From Bacteroidota bacterium (lineage in GTDB: Bacteria; Bacteroidota; Ignavibacteria; UBA10030): 15,168 nucleotides of DNA. Location: positions 19,892 to 35,059 of the forward strand of contig DOWV01000006.1 of assembly GCA_003519375.1 (NCBI GenBank). Direction: 5' to 3'. Shown here one piece after another: positions 1-6,700 of this stretch. The position numbers and the translations under genes were made by a program. The notes below the pieces were generated by a model. It had not been told where the DNA came from. It did not search any database and saw nothing but the letters and a program-made list of their open reading frames with translations. Numbering within the stretch: position 1 is the stretch's first letter; each line of letters starts with the position of its first letter.

Positions 1-950
1 ATCTGAGGGACACCGACACCCGCCACCACCCGCGTCGTGCAAATGGAACCCGGCCCGATGCCGACCTTGACAGCGTCGGCTCCGGCTTTCACGAGATCCC
101 GTGTTGCTTCAGCCGTCGCAATGTTTCCTGCAATCAACTCTACATCAAAGCGGGCTTTTATCTGCTTCACCATGGCCATCACACCTTTCGAATGACCATG
201 GGCCGTATCAACGATCAGGACATCGACGCCCGCGTCCACGAGTGCCGTAACGCGCTCCATGGTATCACTCGTCACACCCACCGCTGCGCCGGCCCTCAAG
301 CGCCCGAGCTTGTCTTTGCAGGCAAACGGGTGACGCTTCTTCTTCTGGATGTCCTTGAAGGTAATCAATCCCTTCAACCGTCCGTTCTTGTCGACAACGG
401 GGAGCTTCTCGATCCTGTGCTTCTGCAAAATCACTTCGGCTTCGCCGAGCGTCGTACCTACCGGCGCGGTCACGAGATTTCCTGCAGTCATCAGGTGCGA
501 CACTTCGAGCTCGAAGTTTGGTTCAAACCGAAGATCACGGTTCGTCAGGATACCAACGAGTTTTTCATCCTGGACAATGGGAATGCCGGAGACGCTGTAC
601 TTCCTCATCACCTCGAGGGCTTCGCGAACGGTCTGATTCGGTCCGAGTGTGATGGGATGAAGAATCATTCCGCTCTCCGAACGCTTCACCTTATCAACTT
701 CCTCCGCCTGAAGCCGGATCGACATGTTCTTGTGCAGGATGCCGATTCCGCCTTCACGGGCAATGGCAATGGCCATGGAAGACTCGGTGACCGTATCCAT
801 GGCAGCGCTGATGAGAGGGATGTTGAGGTCGATGTGGCGGGTCAACCTGGTGCGCACCTCCGTCTCGCGCGGAAGCACGGTTGACTTCGCAGGGACGAGG
901 AGAACATCATCGTACGTGATCGCCTCTCCGACGATTTTCTTGAGTGCCAT
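1..950 (-). CDS. guaB: IMP dehydrogenase (3' end outside the window)
   Basis: IMP dehydrogenase oxidises IMP to XMP with NAD+, the committed step of guanine nucleotide synthesis in the cytosol. Translating the minus strand from the ATG at 948-950 gives 316 residues before the window edge, out of about 490 usual for the family. Visible parts are the N-terminal barrel start (ITYDDVLLVP, residues 11-20), a tandem CBS pair around residues 95-205, the NAD-site stretch with DTAHGH (248-253), and the catalytic potassium loop GSICTTR (301-307) with the nucleophile Cys304. The last part of the barrel and the flap are missing only because the window ends. The start is supported by AGGA eight bases upstream and by alignment to the family N-terminus. 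It begins 30 bases after the stop of the acyl-CoA dehydrogenase on the same strand and is probably co-transcribed with it. Identification is secure. Confidence 0.97.
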   Translation of the reverse strand, partial: MALKKIVGEAITYDDVLLVPAKSTVLPRETEVRTRLTRHIDLNIPLISAAMDTVTESSMAIAIAREGGIGILHKNMSIRLQAEEVDKVKRSESGMILHPITLGPNQTVREALEVMRKYSVSGIPIVQDEKLVGILTNRDLRFEPNFELEVSHLMTAGNLVTAPVGTTLGEAEVILQKHRIEKLPVVDKNGRLKGLITFKDIQKKKRHPFACKDKLGRLRAGAAVGVTSDTMERVTALVDAGVDVLIVDTAHGHSKGVMAMVKQIKARFDVELIAGNIATAEATRDLVKAGADAVKVGIGPGSICTTRVVAGVGVPQ

Positions 951-980
951 GGCCGTTATCCTGATTGGGCTGGAATGAAT

Positions 981-2150
981 TCAGGCAAACGCCGGAATGC
1001 CGGTGATATCCTCACCGACGATCAGCGTGTGCATTTCATGTGTTCCTTCGTATGTTTTCACGGATTCCAGATTTGCCGCATGCCGCATCACTGGATACTC
1101 ATTCAAAATACCGTTTGCGCCAAGAATCTCGCGTGCCGAGCGTGCAATCTCGAGAGCGTGATACACGTTATTCCGCTTGGCCATGGAAATCTGCGTGAAC
1201 TTCGCTTTTCCCTTGTCCTTCAATCGGCCAAGCTGATGGCAGAGAAGTTGGGCTTTCGTTATTTCCGTGACCATCGCGACAAGTTTTTCCTGAGTCAGCT
1301 GGAATGAAGCGATGGGCTTATCGAACTGGATGCGGGTCTGCGCGTATTGCAGCGCCGCGTCGTAGCACGCCATTGCAGAACCAACTGCGCCCCAGGCGAT
1401 GCCGTAACGTGCCTGGCTGAGGCACATCAGCGGGGATTTCAACCCTCCCGTCTTGCGCAGCACATTTGATTCGGGGATCTCGCAATCCTCAAAAACGAGC
1501 TCAGACGTTACGGAGGCCCGGAGGGAGTGTTTTCCCTTCATCTCGGGAGCCGAGAAACCCCTCGTCCCCTTTTCGACCAGAAATCCTTTGATTTCCCCGT
1601 CCAGCTTTGCCCAAACGACGGCAACGTCGGCAATGGTCCCGTTGGTAATCCACATCTTAGCGCCATTAAGGATGTACTTGTTGCCCTTCTTTTCTGCCCG
1701 TGTCACCAGCCCGCCGGGATTTGATCCGTAGTCCGGTTCAGTGAGACCGAAACAACCAATGGCGTTCCCGGCTGCCAGGCGGGGAAGCCAATAGTCTTTC
1801 TGCTCATCATCGCCAAATGTGAAAATTGGATACATCACGAGGGCGCTCTGGACCGAGGCGAAACTGCGGATACCGCTGTCGCCCCGTTCGAGTTCTTGCA
1901 TCGTCAGGCCGTACGCCACACTGTTCATCTCAGCACAGCCATATTTCGCGGGGAGGGTCGGACCGAACAATCCAAGTTCAGCCATGGCGGGCACGAGGTG
2001 AATCGGGAACGATCCCTCGGCATAGTGCTTCTCGATGATCGGGAGCACTTGCTGGTCGACAAATTCCCGGACAGTATGGCGGACCAACAACTCCTCTTCC
2101 GCCAGCAACTCATCCAAATGGTAATAGTCAACCCCTCGAAATTTCGACAT
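981..2150 (-). CDS. Acyl-CoA dehydrogenase, glutaryl-CoA dehydrogenase-like
   Basis: This 389-residue FAD enzyme belongs to the acyl-CoA dehydrogenase family and oxidises an acyl-CoA at the alpha-beta bond, passing electrons to electron-transfer flavoprotein. The FAD/substrate motif CFGLTEPD lies at 133-140, WITN at 167-170, the C-terminal helical domain runs from about 245, and the catalytic glutamate is in YEGTHE (367-372, Glu368), the position used by glutaryl-CoA and most short-chain enzymes. Resemblance to glutaryl-CoA dehydrogenase is strong: the RSFASVQSALVM segment (95-106) keeps the arginine (Arg95) that binds the glutaryl carboxylate, and ARYGIAWG (247-254) and the NLESVKTYEGTHE tail also match. 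That points to lysine/tryptophan catabolism or a related dicarboxyl-CoA, but substrate is inferred. The start ATG has AAAGGGA six bases upstream and a candidate promoter at 2225-2256. guaB follows 30 bases downstream, an unusual metabolic pairing. Confidence 0.93.
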   Translation of the reverse strand: MSKFRGVDYYHLDELLAEEELLVRHTVREFVDQQVLPIIEKHYAEGSFPIHLVPAMAELGLFGPTLPAKYGCAEMNSVAYGLTMQELERGDSGIRSFASVQSALVMYPIFTFGDDEQKDYWLPRLAAGNAIGCFGLTEPDYGSNPGGLVTRAEKKGNKYILNGAKMWITNGTIADVAVVWAKLDGEIKGFLVEKGTRGFSAPEMKGKHSLRASVTSELVFEDCEIPESNVLRKTGGLKSPLMCLSQARYGIAWGAVGSAMACYDAALQYAQTRIQFDKPIASFQLTQEKLVAMVTEITKAQLLCHQLGRLKDKGKAKFTQISMAKRNNVYHALEIARSAREILGANGILNEYPVMRHAANLESVKTYEGTHEMHTLIVGEDITGIPAFA

Positions 2151-2224
2151 GGATTGTCCCTTTGGGAAGATCGCGGGTGTGTCTATTTTTGCCGACAGCG
2201 TGGGAGAGCCCCTCTAACCATCGA

Positions 2225-2256
2225 AAAAATTAGTCAATAAACGCCGAAAAGTCAAG
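2225..2256 (-). promoter_or_regulatory. Candidate -33/-7 promoter for the acyl-CoA dehydrogenase-guaB unit
   Basis: Read on the minus strand, CTTG (2256-2253) is followed by exactly 20 bases and then TAATTTTT (2232-2225), close to the Bacteroidota -7 box TAnnTTTG. The start codon lies 74 bases downstream of the box. The same bases can also be read as a sigma-70-like pair, TTGACT (2255-2250), 17 bases, TAATTT (2232-2227), so the exact sigma type is open. The spacing matches four other intergenic sites in the window, which is the main support. Confidence 0.5.
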
Positions 2257-2588
2257 GAAAGTGAAGATGGGGGGAAAAAAGAAGAGCCAGTTTCTCAGCC
2301 GTCCCACCATAGGCGACCGATAACTGGCCCATCAAGAAGGAGGTAGCATTTTTGCTCCCTACATTATATTGGACGGCGAGTGCAGAAAAAAGTTGCAGAC
2401 GAAATCGAAAAAACTTCGTGAATTTTTCGCGGAGCACTGACATTATCGCGCGCCAATTGAGAGCATACCGACACGGCGCGACGAGGTACGAATTCCACGA
2501 TATGCGGGTTCGATGGCGAGTGAGAAGTGACCCGACGGCGCAGGCGAGCGAATTTCTTCCGGCGGAAAGGAAAGTCACGAAAGAGAAT
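2257..2588. other. Non-coding stretch between the NtrC-type regulator and the acyl-CoA dehydrogenase
   Basis: No convincing gene is seen in these 332 bases. On the minus strand it is the 3' flank of the regulator operon and the upstream region of the acyl-CoA dehydrogenase. Visible structure: an imperfect palindrome at 2341-2360 (arms AGGTAGCA and TGCTCCCT, loop TTTT, one mismatch); directly beside it a perfect TATAAT on the minus strand (2368-2363), though with no recognisable -35; 7-base inverted arms GCCAGTT and AACTGGC around 2287-2327; and an AT-rich foldback at 2406-2429 followed on the minus strand by only short T runs. No clear intrinsic terminator for the regulator operon was found. 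A reading frame of about 108 codons on the minus strand was rejected. Confidence 0.5.
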
Positions 2589-3977
2589 CTAGCTCTCGGT
2601 GTGGTTGTCGATCTTGATTTTGTACTTCTTGATCTTGAGGTAAAGGGTTTTTGGCGTGATCCCCAGCAACTGGGCGGTCTTGGCTCTGTTCCACTGATGG
2701 AACTTCAGGACTCTCTCAATGTGAATTTTCTCAATTTCGTCAAGCGACTTGTAGGAATCCGGGGCATCGGAGATCGCCGCCGGAGGACTCTCAGGAACAT
2801 GCCCCGCCAGAGACGGATTGATCCAGAGGTCGTTCGCGCCGATGACGTCATCGCGGCTCAGTACGGTGGCGCCTTCGATGACGTGTTCGAGTTCGCGAAC
2901 ATTGCCGGGCCAATTGTACCGCATCAGAACCGCCATCGCTTCGGGACTCACGCGTTTCGGATTCGCCTTCGCCTTCCGTTTCAGGAAATAGTCGATGAGG
3001 AGCGGTATGTCTTCTTTCCGTTCCAGCAGTGTCGGCAATTTGATGCTGACGACGTTCAGGCGGTAGACAAGGTCCTCCCGGAAACGTCCTGCCTGAACCT
3101 CCTGCATCAGGTTTTTGTTCGTGGCAGAGACGATCCGAACGTCGACTTTCATCGAATTCGTACCGCCAACCCTGCGGAATTCGCCTGTTTCCAGGAACCT
3201 CAGAAGCTTTGCCTGCGTGGGCTGGCTGATATCTCCGACTTCATCGAGGAAGAGCGTTCCGCCGTTTGCGACTTCCACCAATCCCTGTTTCGCCGTATAG
3301 GCGTTCGTGAAAGCCCCTTTTTCATGCCCGAAGAGTTCGCTTTCGAGAAGTTGGTCCGGTATGGAGGCGCAGTTCACTGCAACGAACGGCTGGTCGCGGC
3401 GGGGGCTCTCATTATGAAGGAGGTGAGCGATCAGCTCCTTTCCCGTTCCGCTCGCACCCTGCACCAGCACGAACGCCTCGCTGTCGGCAATTTTTCGGGC
3501 GTTTTCCAGCGCTTGTCGAAAAACCGGGCTTTCCCCGACCAAACCGCTCGGCCCGCTGATCCGGTTCAGCTCTCGCTGCATGACTTCCTTGTCGATGACA
3601 AGCTGCCGCCGCTCAACACCACGGCGGACGGTCGCCAGCAGCTGCTGAGGATCGTACGGCTTGCTGATGAAATCGTACGCACCAAGTTTGATCGTCTCGA
3701 TCGCCGTCTTGTAGTCGATGACGTTCGTCAGCATGATCACCTGGGTCGTAGGAGAGTGTTCGTTGATGAATCGGAGGACATCAATCCCGCTTACGCGGGG
3801 CATTTTGATGTCGAGGAGAGCTATATCGTAAATCGTGGACTGGATCCGATTTATCGCTTCGGTTCCGTTGAAGGAAACATCTACATCAAAATCGGAGAGG
3901 TCTTCGAGTTCGGTTTTGAGGAGAAACGTTATGGACTCTTCGTCATCGACAACCAAAATCCGGTACTTCTTGGCCAT
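2589..3977 (-). CDS. NtrC-family sigma-54-dependent response regulator
   Basis: This 462-residue cytosolic regulator activates sigma-54 RNA polymerase after phosphorylation. The receiver domain (about 4-120) has the acidic pair Asp11/Asp12, the phosphoacceptor Asp56 in LLDIKMP, Thr84 and Lys106. The AAA+ domain (about 143-375) has Walker A GASGTGKE (174-181), the sigma-54 contact loop GAFTNA (221-226), Walker B TLFLDEVG (241-248), the RFREDLVYRL arginine segment (298-307) and WPGNVREL (356-363). A Fis-type helix-turn-helix occupies about 416-455. The loop departs from the usual GAFTGA at its fifth residue. The start ATG has GAGGGGG just upstream and lies 24 bases after the stop of the single-domain receiver gene, so the two form an operon. 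No kinase gene adjoins it, and its target promoters are unknown. Family assignment is secure; a specific name such as AtoC or ZraR is not justified. Confidence 0.95.
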   Translation of the reverse strand: MAKKYRILVVDDEESITFLLKTELEDLSDFDVDVSFNGTEAINRIQSTIYDIALLDIKMPRVSGIDVLRFINEHSPTTQVIMLTNVIDYKTAIETIKLGAYDFISKPYDPQQLLATVRRGVERRQLVIDKEVMQRELNRISGPSGLVGESPVFRQALENARKIADSEAFVLVQGASGTGKELIAHLLHNESPRRDQPFVAVNCASIPDQLLESELFGHEKGAFTNAYTAKQGLVEVANGGTLFLDEVGDISQPTQAKLLRFLETGEFRRVGGTNSMKVDVRIVSATNKNLMQEVQAGRFREDLVYRLNVVSIKLPTLLERKEDIPLLIDYFLKRKAKANPKRVSPEAMAVLMRYNWPGNVRELEHVIEGATVLSRDDVIGANDLWINPSLAGHVPESPPAAISDAPDSYKSLDEIEKIHIERVLKFHQWNRAKTAQLLGITPKTLYLKIKKYKIKIDNHTES

Positions 3978-4001
3978 TACGCCCCCTCGTTGGTGACGGT
4001 G

Positions 4002-4373
4002 CTAAACGCCGCTGAGGACTCGTTCGACGGTGGTGAGCAGGTCGACAAGATCATACGGTTTGCTGACAAAATCTTCCGCTCCGAGTTTCTTGGACTCGAT
4101 GGCGTTCTTAAGGTCAGCAAATCCGGTGAGCATGATGACTTTCGTGGAAGGCTGGTTCTCCTTGGCGAATTTGAGGACTTCGAATCCATCAACGTTCGGC
4201 ATCTTGATATCGAGGAGAATGAGATCAAATACCTGCGTCTTGAGTATGTTGATAGCTTCAGCGCCATCCCCCGCCGACGAAACTCTGTATCCCTCTCCCT
4301 CCAACTCTGCGCTCAGGACCGTTCTGAGAGCGTCTTCGTCGTCGACAACCAGAATTCTGTTCTTTTCTGCCAT
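4002..4373 (-). CDS. Single-domain response regulator (CheY/Spo0F-like receiver)
   Basis: The product is a 123-residue protein consisting only of a receiver domain, with no output domain. Key residues are all present: Asp11/Asp12 for magnesium, the phosphoacceptor Asp55 in LLDIKMPN, Thr83 in MLTGF, and Lys105 in SKPYD. Such stand-alone receivers act as intermediate carriers in phosphorelays or bind a partner protein when phosphorylated. I chose the ATG at 4373-4371 because GAGGAG stands seven bases upstream and the receiver fold begins at once (EKNRILVVDDED); the frame stays open for about 52 more codons upstream, but that extension has no domain and overlaps the candidate promoter at 4442-4473. 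The receiver resembles that of the downstream sigma-54 regulator (shared LLDIKMP, SKPYD), suggesting a common kinase or an ancestral duplication. Role in the relay is inferred. Confidence 0.93.
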   Translation of the reverse strand: MAEKNRILVVDDEDALRTVLSAELEGEGYRVSSAGDGAEAINILKTQVFDLILLDIKMPNVDGFEVLKFAKENQPSTKVIMLTGFADLKNAIESKKLGAEDFVSKPYDLVDLLTTVERVLSGV

Positions 4374-4441
4374 GAGAATTCTCCTCGGGAGACCCGCTTG
4401 CGGTTGATCGCCAGACTGCTGAATGACTCTACCAAGACGAC

Positions 4442-4473
4442 CCAACATAGAGAATTTCCCACAGAAAAGCAAC
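4442..4473 (-). promoter_or_regulatory. Candidate -33/-7 promoter of the two-regulator operon
   Basis: On the minus strand, GTTG (4473-4470), a 20-base spacer and TATGTTGG (4449-4442) reproduce the NTTG-N20-TAnnTTTG layout, with one deviation in the -7 box. The predicted transcript would have a leader of about 60 bases before the receiver gene's ATG at 4373, leaving room for its GAGGAG ribosome-binding site. It is divergent from the candidate promoter at 4549-4580. Confidence 0.45.
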
Positions 4474-4548
4474 CAAACCGCTTCGGCCGCCCTCCGTTCC
4501 GAGTTCGTCTCAGGAAGATACAGCGGCATCGGCCTTGCCCAATGTCGG

Positions 4549-4580
4549 ATTGCAAATCACCGAAACTTCTGTTACATTTT
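4549..4580 (+). promoter_or_regulatory. Candidate -33/-7 promoter of the receiver/H-box protein
   Basis: ATTG (4549-4552), a 20-base spacer and TACATTTT (4573-4580) match the -33/-7 pattern seen at four other sites. The ATG at 4589 begins only eight bases after the box, so a transcript starting at the usual distance would have almost no leader. This agrees with the lack of any Shine-Dalgarno sequence here. It also argues against the upstream in-frame TTG at 4535, which would sit ahead of the -33 element. Confidence 0.5.
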
Positions 4581-4588
4581 TCCCGACC

Positions 4589-5320
4589 ATGATCCCTTCC
4601 GCCCTAAAGAAATCCCAGAAACCTATTACGGTTCTGCTTGCCGACGACGATATCGGGTTCGCGAAAATCGTACAGGATCAGCTTCAACAGTTCCAGAATC
4701 GGGAATTCAAGCTCATCTGGAAAGAAAATATTGATGAAGCATTGCAGGAAATTCAGTCAAATCATTCGATCGATCTGATTGTGACGGACTACGTTTTTCC
4801 AGGTACGAACGGGCTGGAATTCTGCCTGCAGTTGAACCAGATGAATTCAGAGATCCCGATTGTTTTTCTGACGGCCACACGCGACTTCAAACTCGCAATT
4901 GAAGCGATGAAGCTCGGCGTCGAGGATTTTCTGATCAAGGAGGACCTCTCCGAGTCGGTCTTGCCGCGCACTATCCTCAATGTCCTGGAACGAGTGCGCA
5001 TGCAAAAGCAAATCAAGGCGGTGGAAAAAAGGATGTTCATCGCCGAGAAGCGGGCCGAAGCGATCCGCGAGTTGGTCGTGACCGTTTGCCACGAGTTCAA
5101 CAATCCACTCGCGGCCATCAAGATCAGCGCCGATCTTATCAGGCGTCAGTCACTCAACGACGAAGAGCGGAACCTCCTCAAGACATTTGAAGAGAGCTTT
5201 CAGAAAATCGAAACCGAGGTGAAAAGACTGCGGGATTTCAGCTTCGAGCGAATCGATTTTCATTCAGTAGATGGACCTCCATCGGTCAAGACTACGCCGA
5301 CGAAGGAAGAGCAGCCCTAA
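4589..5320 (+). CDS. Receiver domain fused to a histidine-kinase H-box (DHp) domain, no ATPase domain
   Basis: The 243-residue protein has a receiver domain at about 10-130: acidic stretch LADDD (17-21), phosphoacceptor Asp67 in IVTDYVFPG, Thr95 and Lys117 in FLIKED. A linker helix (about 133-160) leads into a HisKA-type dimerisation/phosphoacceptor hairpin at about 155-220 with a good H-box, VCHEFNNPLAAIK (166-178), His168 being the predicted phosphorylation site. The protein then ends after a short tail; the N, G1, F and G2 boxes of the kinase ATPase domain are absent, and the bases after the stop do not restore them in any frame. It cannot phosphorylate itself as drawn, so a phosphotransfer or scaffold role between receivers is plausible but inferred. 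It is divergent from the two-regulator operon. The ATG at 4589 is preferred over a TTG at 4535 because of the promoter position and receiver boundary. No Shine-Dalgarno is visible. Confidence 0.9.
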   Translation: MIPSALKKSQKPITVLLADDDIGFAKIVQDQLQQFQNREFKLIWKENIDEALQEIQSNHSIDLIVTDYVFPGTNGLEFCLQLNQMNSEIPIVFLTATRDFKLAIEAMKLGVEDFLIKEDLSESVLPRTILNVLERVRMQKQIKAVEKRMFIAEKRAEAIRELVVTVCHEFNNPLAAIKISADLIRRQSLNDEERNLLKTFEESFQKIETEVKRLRDFSFERIDFHSVDGPPSVKTTPTKEEQP

Positions 5321-5521
5321 CTCGTTGGCATTATTGGCACAATCGTTTTTTGTCAAGCGCAGGCTCTTGCTAATGAGGGGGATTTTCTCTATCATGATGC
5401 AGAGATAGCAGTCCGATTCCTGATGGCCTTCTGTAGAGCGTAACCTATAAGCGATGTCGATTCGGATACCAACCAAAAAACTCGAATTCAAGTTACCCCA
5501 AAAAGCTGAGAAAAGTCTCTC
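5321..5521. other. Non-coding stretch upstream of the terminator
   Basis: Two hundred bases between the receiver/H-box gene and the terminator at 5522-5555 carry no credible gene. A TATAAG at 5446-5451 could be a -10 element, but no good -35 accompanies it, and no NTTG-N20-TAnnTTTG site was found. It may be a long 3' untranslated region, or it may encode a short RNA ending at the terminator. Confidence 0.4.
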
Positions 5522-5555
5522 AAGTGTCCCGCCCAAAAAGCGGGACACTTTTTTT
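5522..5555 (+). terminator. Strong intrinsic terminator
   Basis: Arms AAGTGTCCCGC (5522-5532) and GCGGGACACTT (5540-5550) form a perfect 11-base-pair stem with a 7-base CCAAAAA loop, and the run of T continues to 5555. The T run is only on the plus-strand side, so it works for plus-strand transcription. It stops transcripts from the receiver/H-box gene or from a leader in 5321-5521, and ends just 19 bases before the Nif3 start codon. Confidence 0.93.
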
Positions 5556-5574
5556 GTCCCCATGCGCGACTTCG

Positions 5575-6681
5575 ATGAAACTCCAAGATATTGAACAGTT
5601 TTTTGAAACGTGGGCTCCCCGCTGGACGGCGTGGGAGCGTGATAATGTAGGCATTCAGATCGGCCGACGCTCTCACCGTGTCCGGCGCGTGCTCCTCGCA
5701 CTCGACGTTACACCCGAGATCATCGACGAAGCGATCAAGCGAAACGCCGACACGATTGTTACTCATCACCCCCTCCTCTATCGGCCGGCCAAGTCGCTAT
5801 CCGACGGAGACATGGTCGGGAGCATGGCACTCTTACTGGCGGAAAGGAAGATTGCCCTCTTCTCCGCTCATACGAACCTCGATGCCGCACCCGAAGGAGT
5901 GAGCTTTGCGTTGGCGCGCGCACTCGGCGTCCAGTCGCCGAAATTCCTGGCACCTGCGACGGACTCGCTCGTGAAGCTCGCCGTCTTTGTTCCCGAGAGC
6001 CACGCGGAGAAAGTCGCGAAAGCCATGGCGGATGCCGGAGCGGGAATCATCGGAGAATACTCTTCTTGCTCGTTCCGAACGAATGGCAAGGGTACATTTC
6101 GCGGATCGGCAGCTTCAAGGCCGTACGCAGGTGCGCCGATGGACCTCGAGGAGGTTGAAGAGGTCCGAATCGAGATGCTCGCGCCGCGGGCGCGTGTGAA
6201 TTCGATTGTTCGTGCGATGAAACCTGCCCACCCCTACGAGGAGGTTGCGTACGACGTCATGACACTGGAAAACACAAATCCGAATTTTGGCATGGGGGCG
6301 ATTGGCTCGCTGAAGAAACCGGTGAAGCTGTCATCGTTCCTGGCGTTGACGAAGAAAGCGCTGCGCGCCGAAACCGTGCGTTACGCAGGCTCACTGGGCC
6401 AGAGCATCAGGACCATCGCTGTGTGCAGCGGGTCGGGTTCGGACCTGCTCGAAGTCGCCATCGAAGCCGGAGCCGACGTCCTGGTGACTGCCGACGTTCG
6501 ATATCATGCCTATCATTCGGCGATCGGGCGCATCGCGTTGGTTGATGCCGGACACTGGGAAACCGAGCAGGCGATCCTGCCTGTGATCGCCCGGCGGCTC
6601 CATGAATGGTCAAGCGCGCGCGATGAATCTCTTGACGTAATCATCACAAAGCACATAACAAATCCCATCCATTCTATCTAG
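5575..6681 (+). CDS. Nif3-like dinuclear metal center protein (YqfO type)
   Basis: A 368-residue member of the Nif3/YbgI/YqfO family, toroidal hexameric proteins with a two-metal site whose biochemical role is still debated (GTP cyclohydrolase-like and metal-handling roles have been proposed). Seen in the sequence: DNVGIQIG (23-30), the metal ligands His64/His65 in VTHHPLL, SAHTNLD (97-103, Asp103), and the C-terminal ligands in GHWETE (326-331; His327 and Glu331). Between the two halves, about 132-235, lies the extra PII-like insert with HPYEEVAYD (219-227), which marks the longer YqfO-type form. The ATG at 5575 starts directly in the family N-terminus. An upstream in-frame GTG at 5524 would place the start inside the terminator stem and is rejected. 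No Shine-Dalgarno is visible. The zinc-ribbon gene begins 19 bases downstream, a neighbour often found with Nif3. Confidence 0.94.
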   Translation: MKLQDIEQFFETWAPRWTAWERDNVGIQIGRRSHRVRRVLLALDVTPEIIDEAIKRNADTIVTHHPLLYRPAKSLSDGDMVGSMALLLAERKIALFSAHTNLDAAPEGVSFALARALGVQSPKFLAPATDSLVKLAVFVPESHAEKVAKAMADAGAGIIGEYSSCSFRTNGKGTFRGSAASRPYAGAPMDLEEVEEVRIEMLAPRARVNSIVRAMKPAHPYEEVAYDVMTLENTNPNFGMGAIGSLKKPVKLSSFLALTKKALRAETVRYAGSLGQSIRTIAVCSGSGSDLLEVAIEAGADVLVTADVRYHAYHSAIGRIALVDAGHWETEQAILPVIARRLHEWSSARDESLDVIITKHITNPIHSI

Positions 6682-6687
6682 CAAGTC

Positions 6688-6694
6688 AAAGGAG
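6688..6694 (+). promoter_or_regulatory. Ribosome-binding site deciding a TTG start
   Basis: AAAGGAG stands six bases before the TTG at 6701, an ideal spacing. It supports TTG as the true initiation codon of the zinc-ribbon protein; no in-frame ATG occurs near the expected N-terminus. Confidence 0.75.
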
Positions 6695-6700
6695 TATCAT

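Noticed and set aside
192..884. A 230-codon plus-strand frame opposite guaB
   Set aside because: The minus strand encodes unmistakable IMP dehydrogenase; the plus-strand translation is a shadow.
2406..2429. AT-rich foldback as terminator of the regulator operon
   Set aside because: The stem is almost all A-T with a bulge and no following T run on the minus strand.
2252..2578. A 108-codon minus-strand frame downstream of the NtrC-type regulator
   Set aside because: It starts with GTG without a ribosome-binding site, shows no motif, and overlaps the candidate acyl-CoA dehydrogenase promoter.
4535..4588. TTG at 4535 as the start of the receiver/H-box protein
   Set aside because: It would add 18 residues with no domain, lacks a Shine-Dalgarno, and lies upstream of the candidate promoter's -33 element.
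2352..4592. An open frame of 746 codons on the plus strand, opposite both minus-strand response regulators
   Set aside because: It is antisense to two genes with clear, complete domain motifs, runs through the intergenic gaps, and its translation has no recognisable domain. Such long antisense frames arise from codon bias in GC-rich genes.
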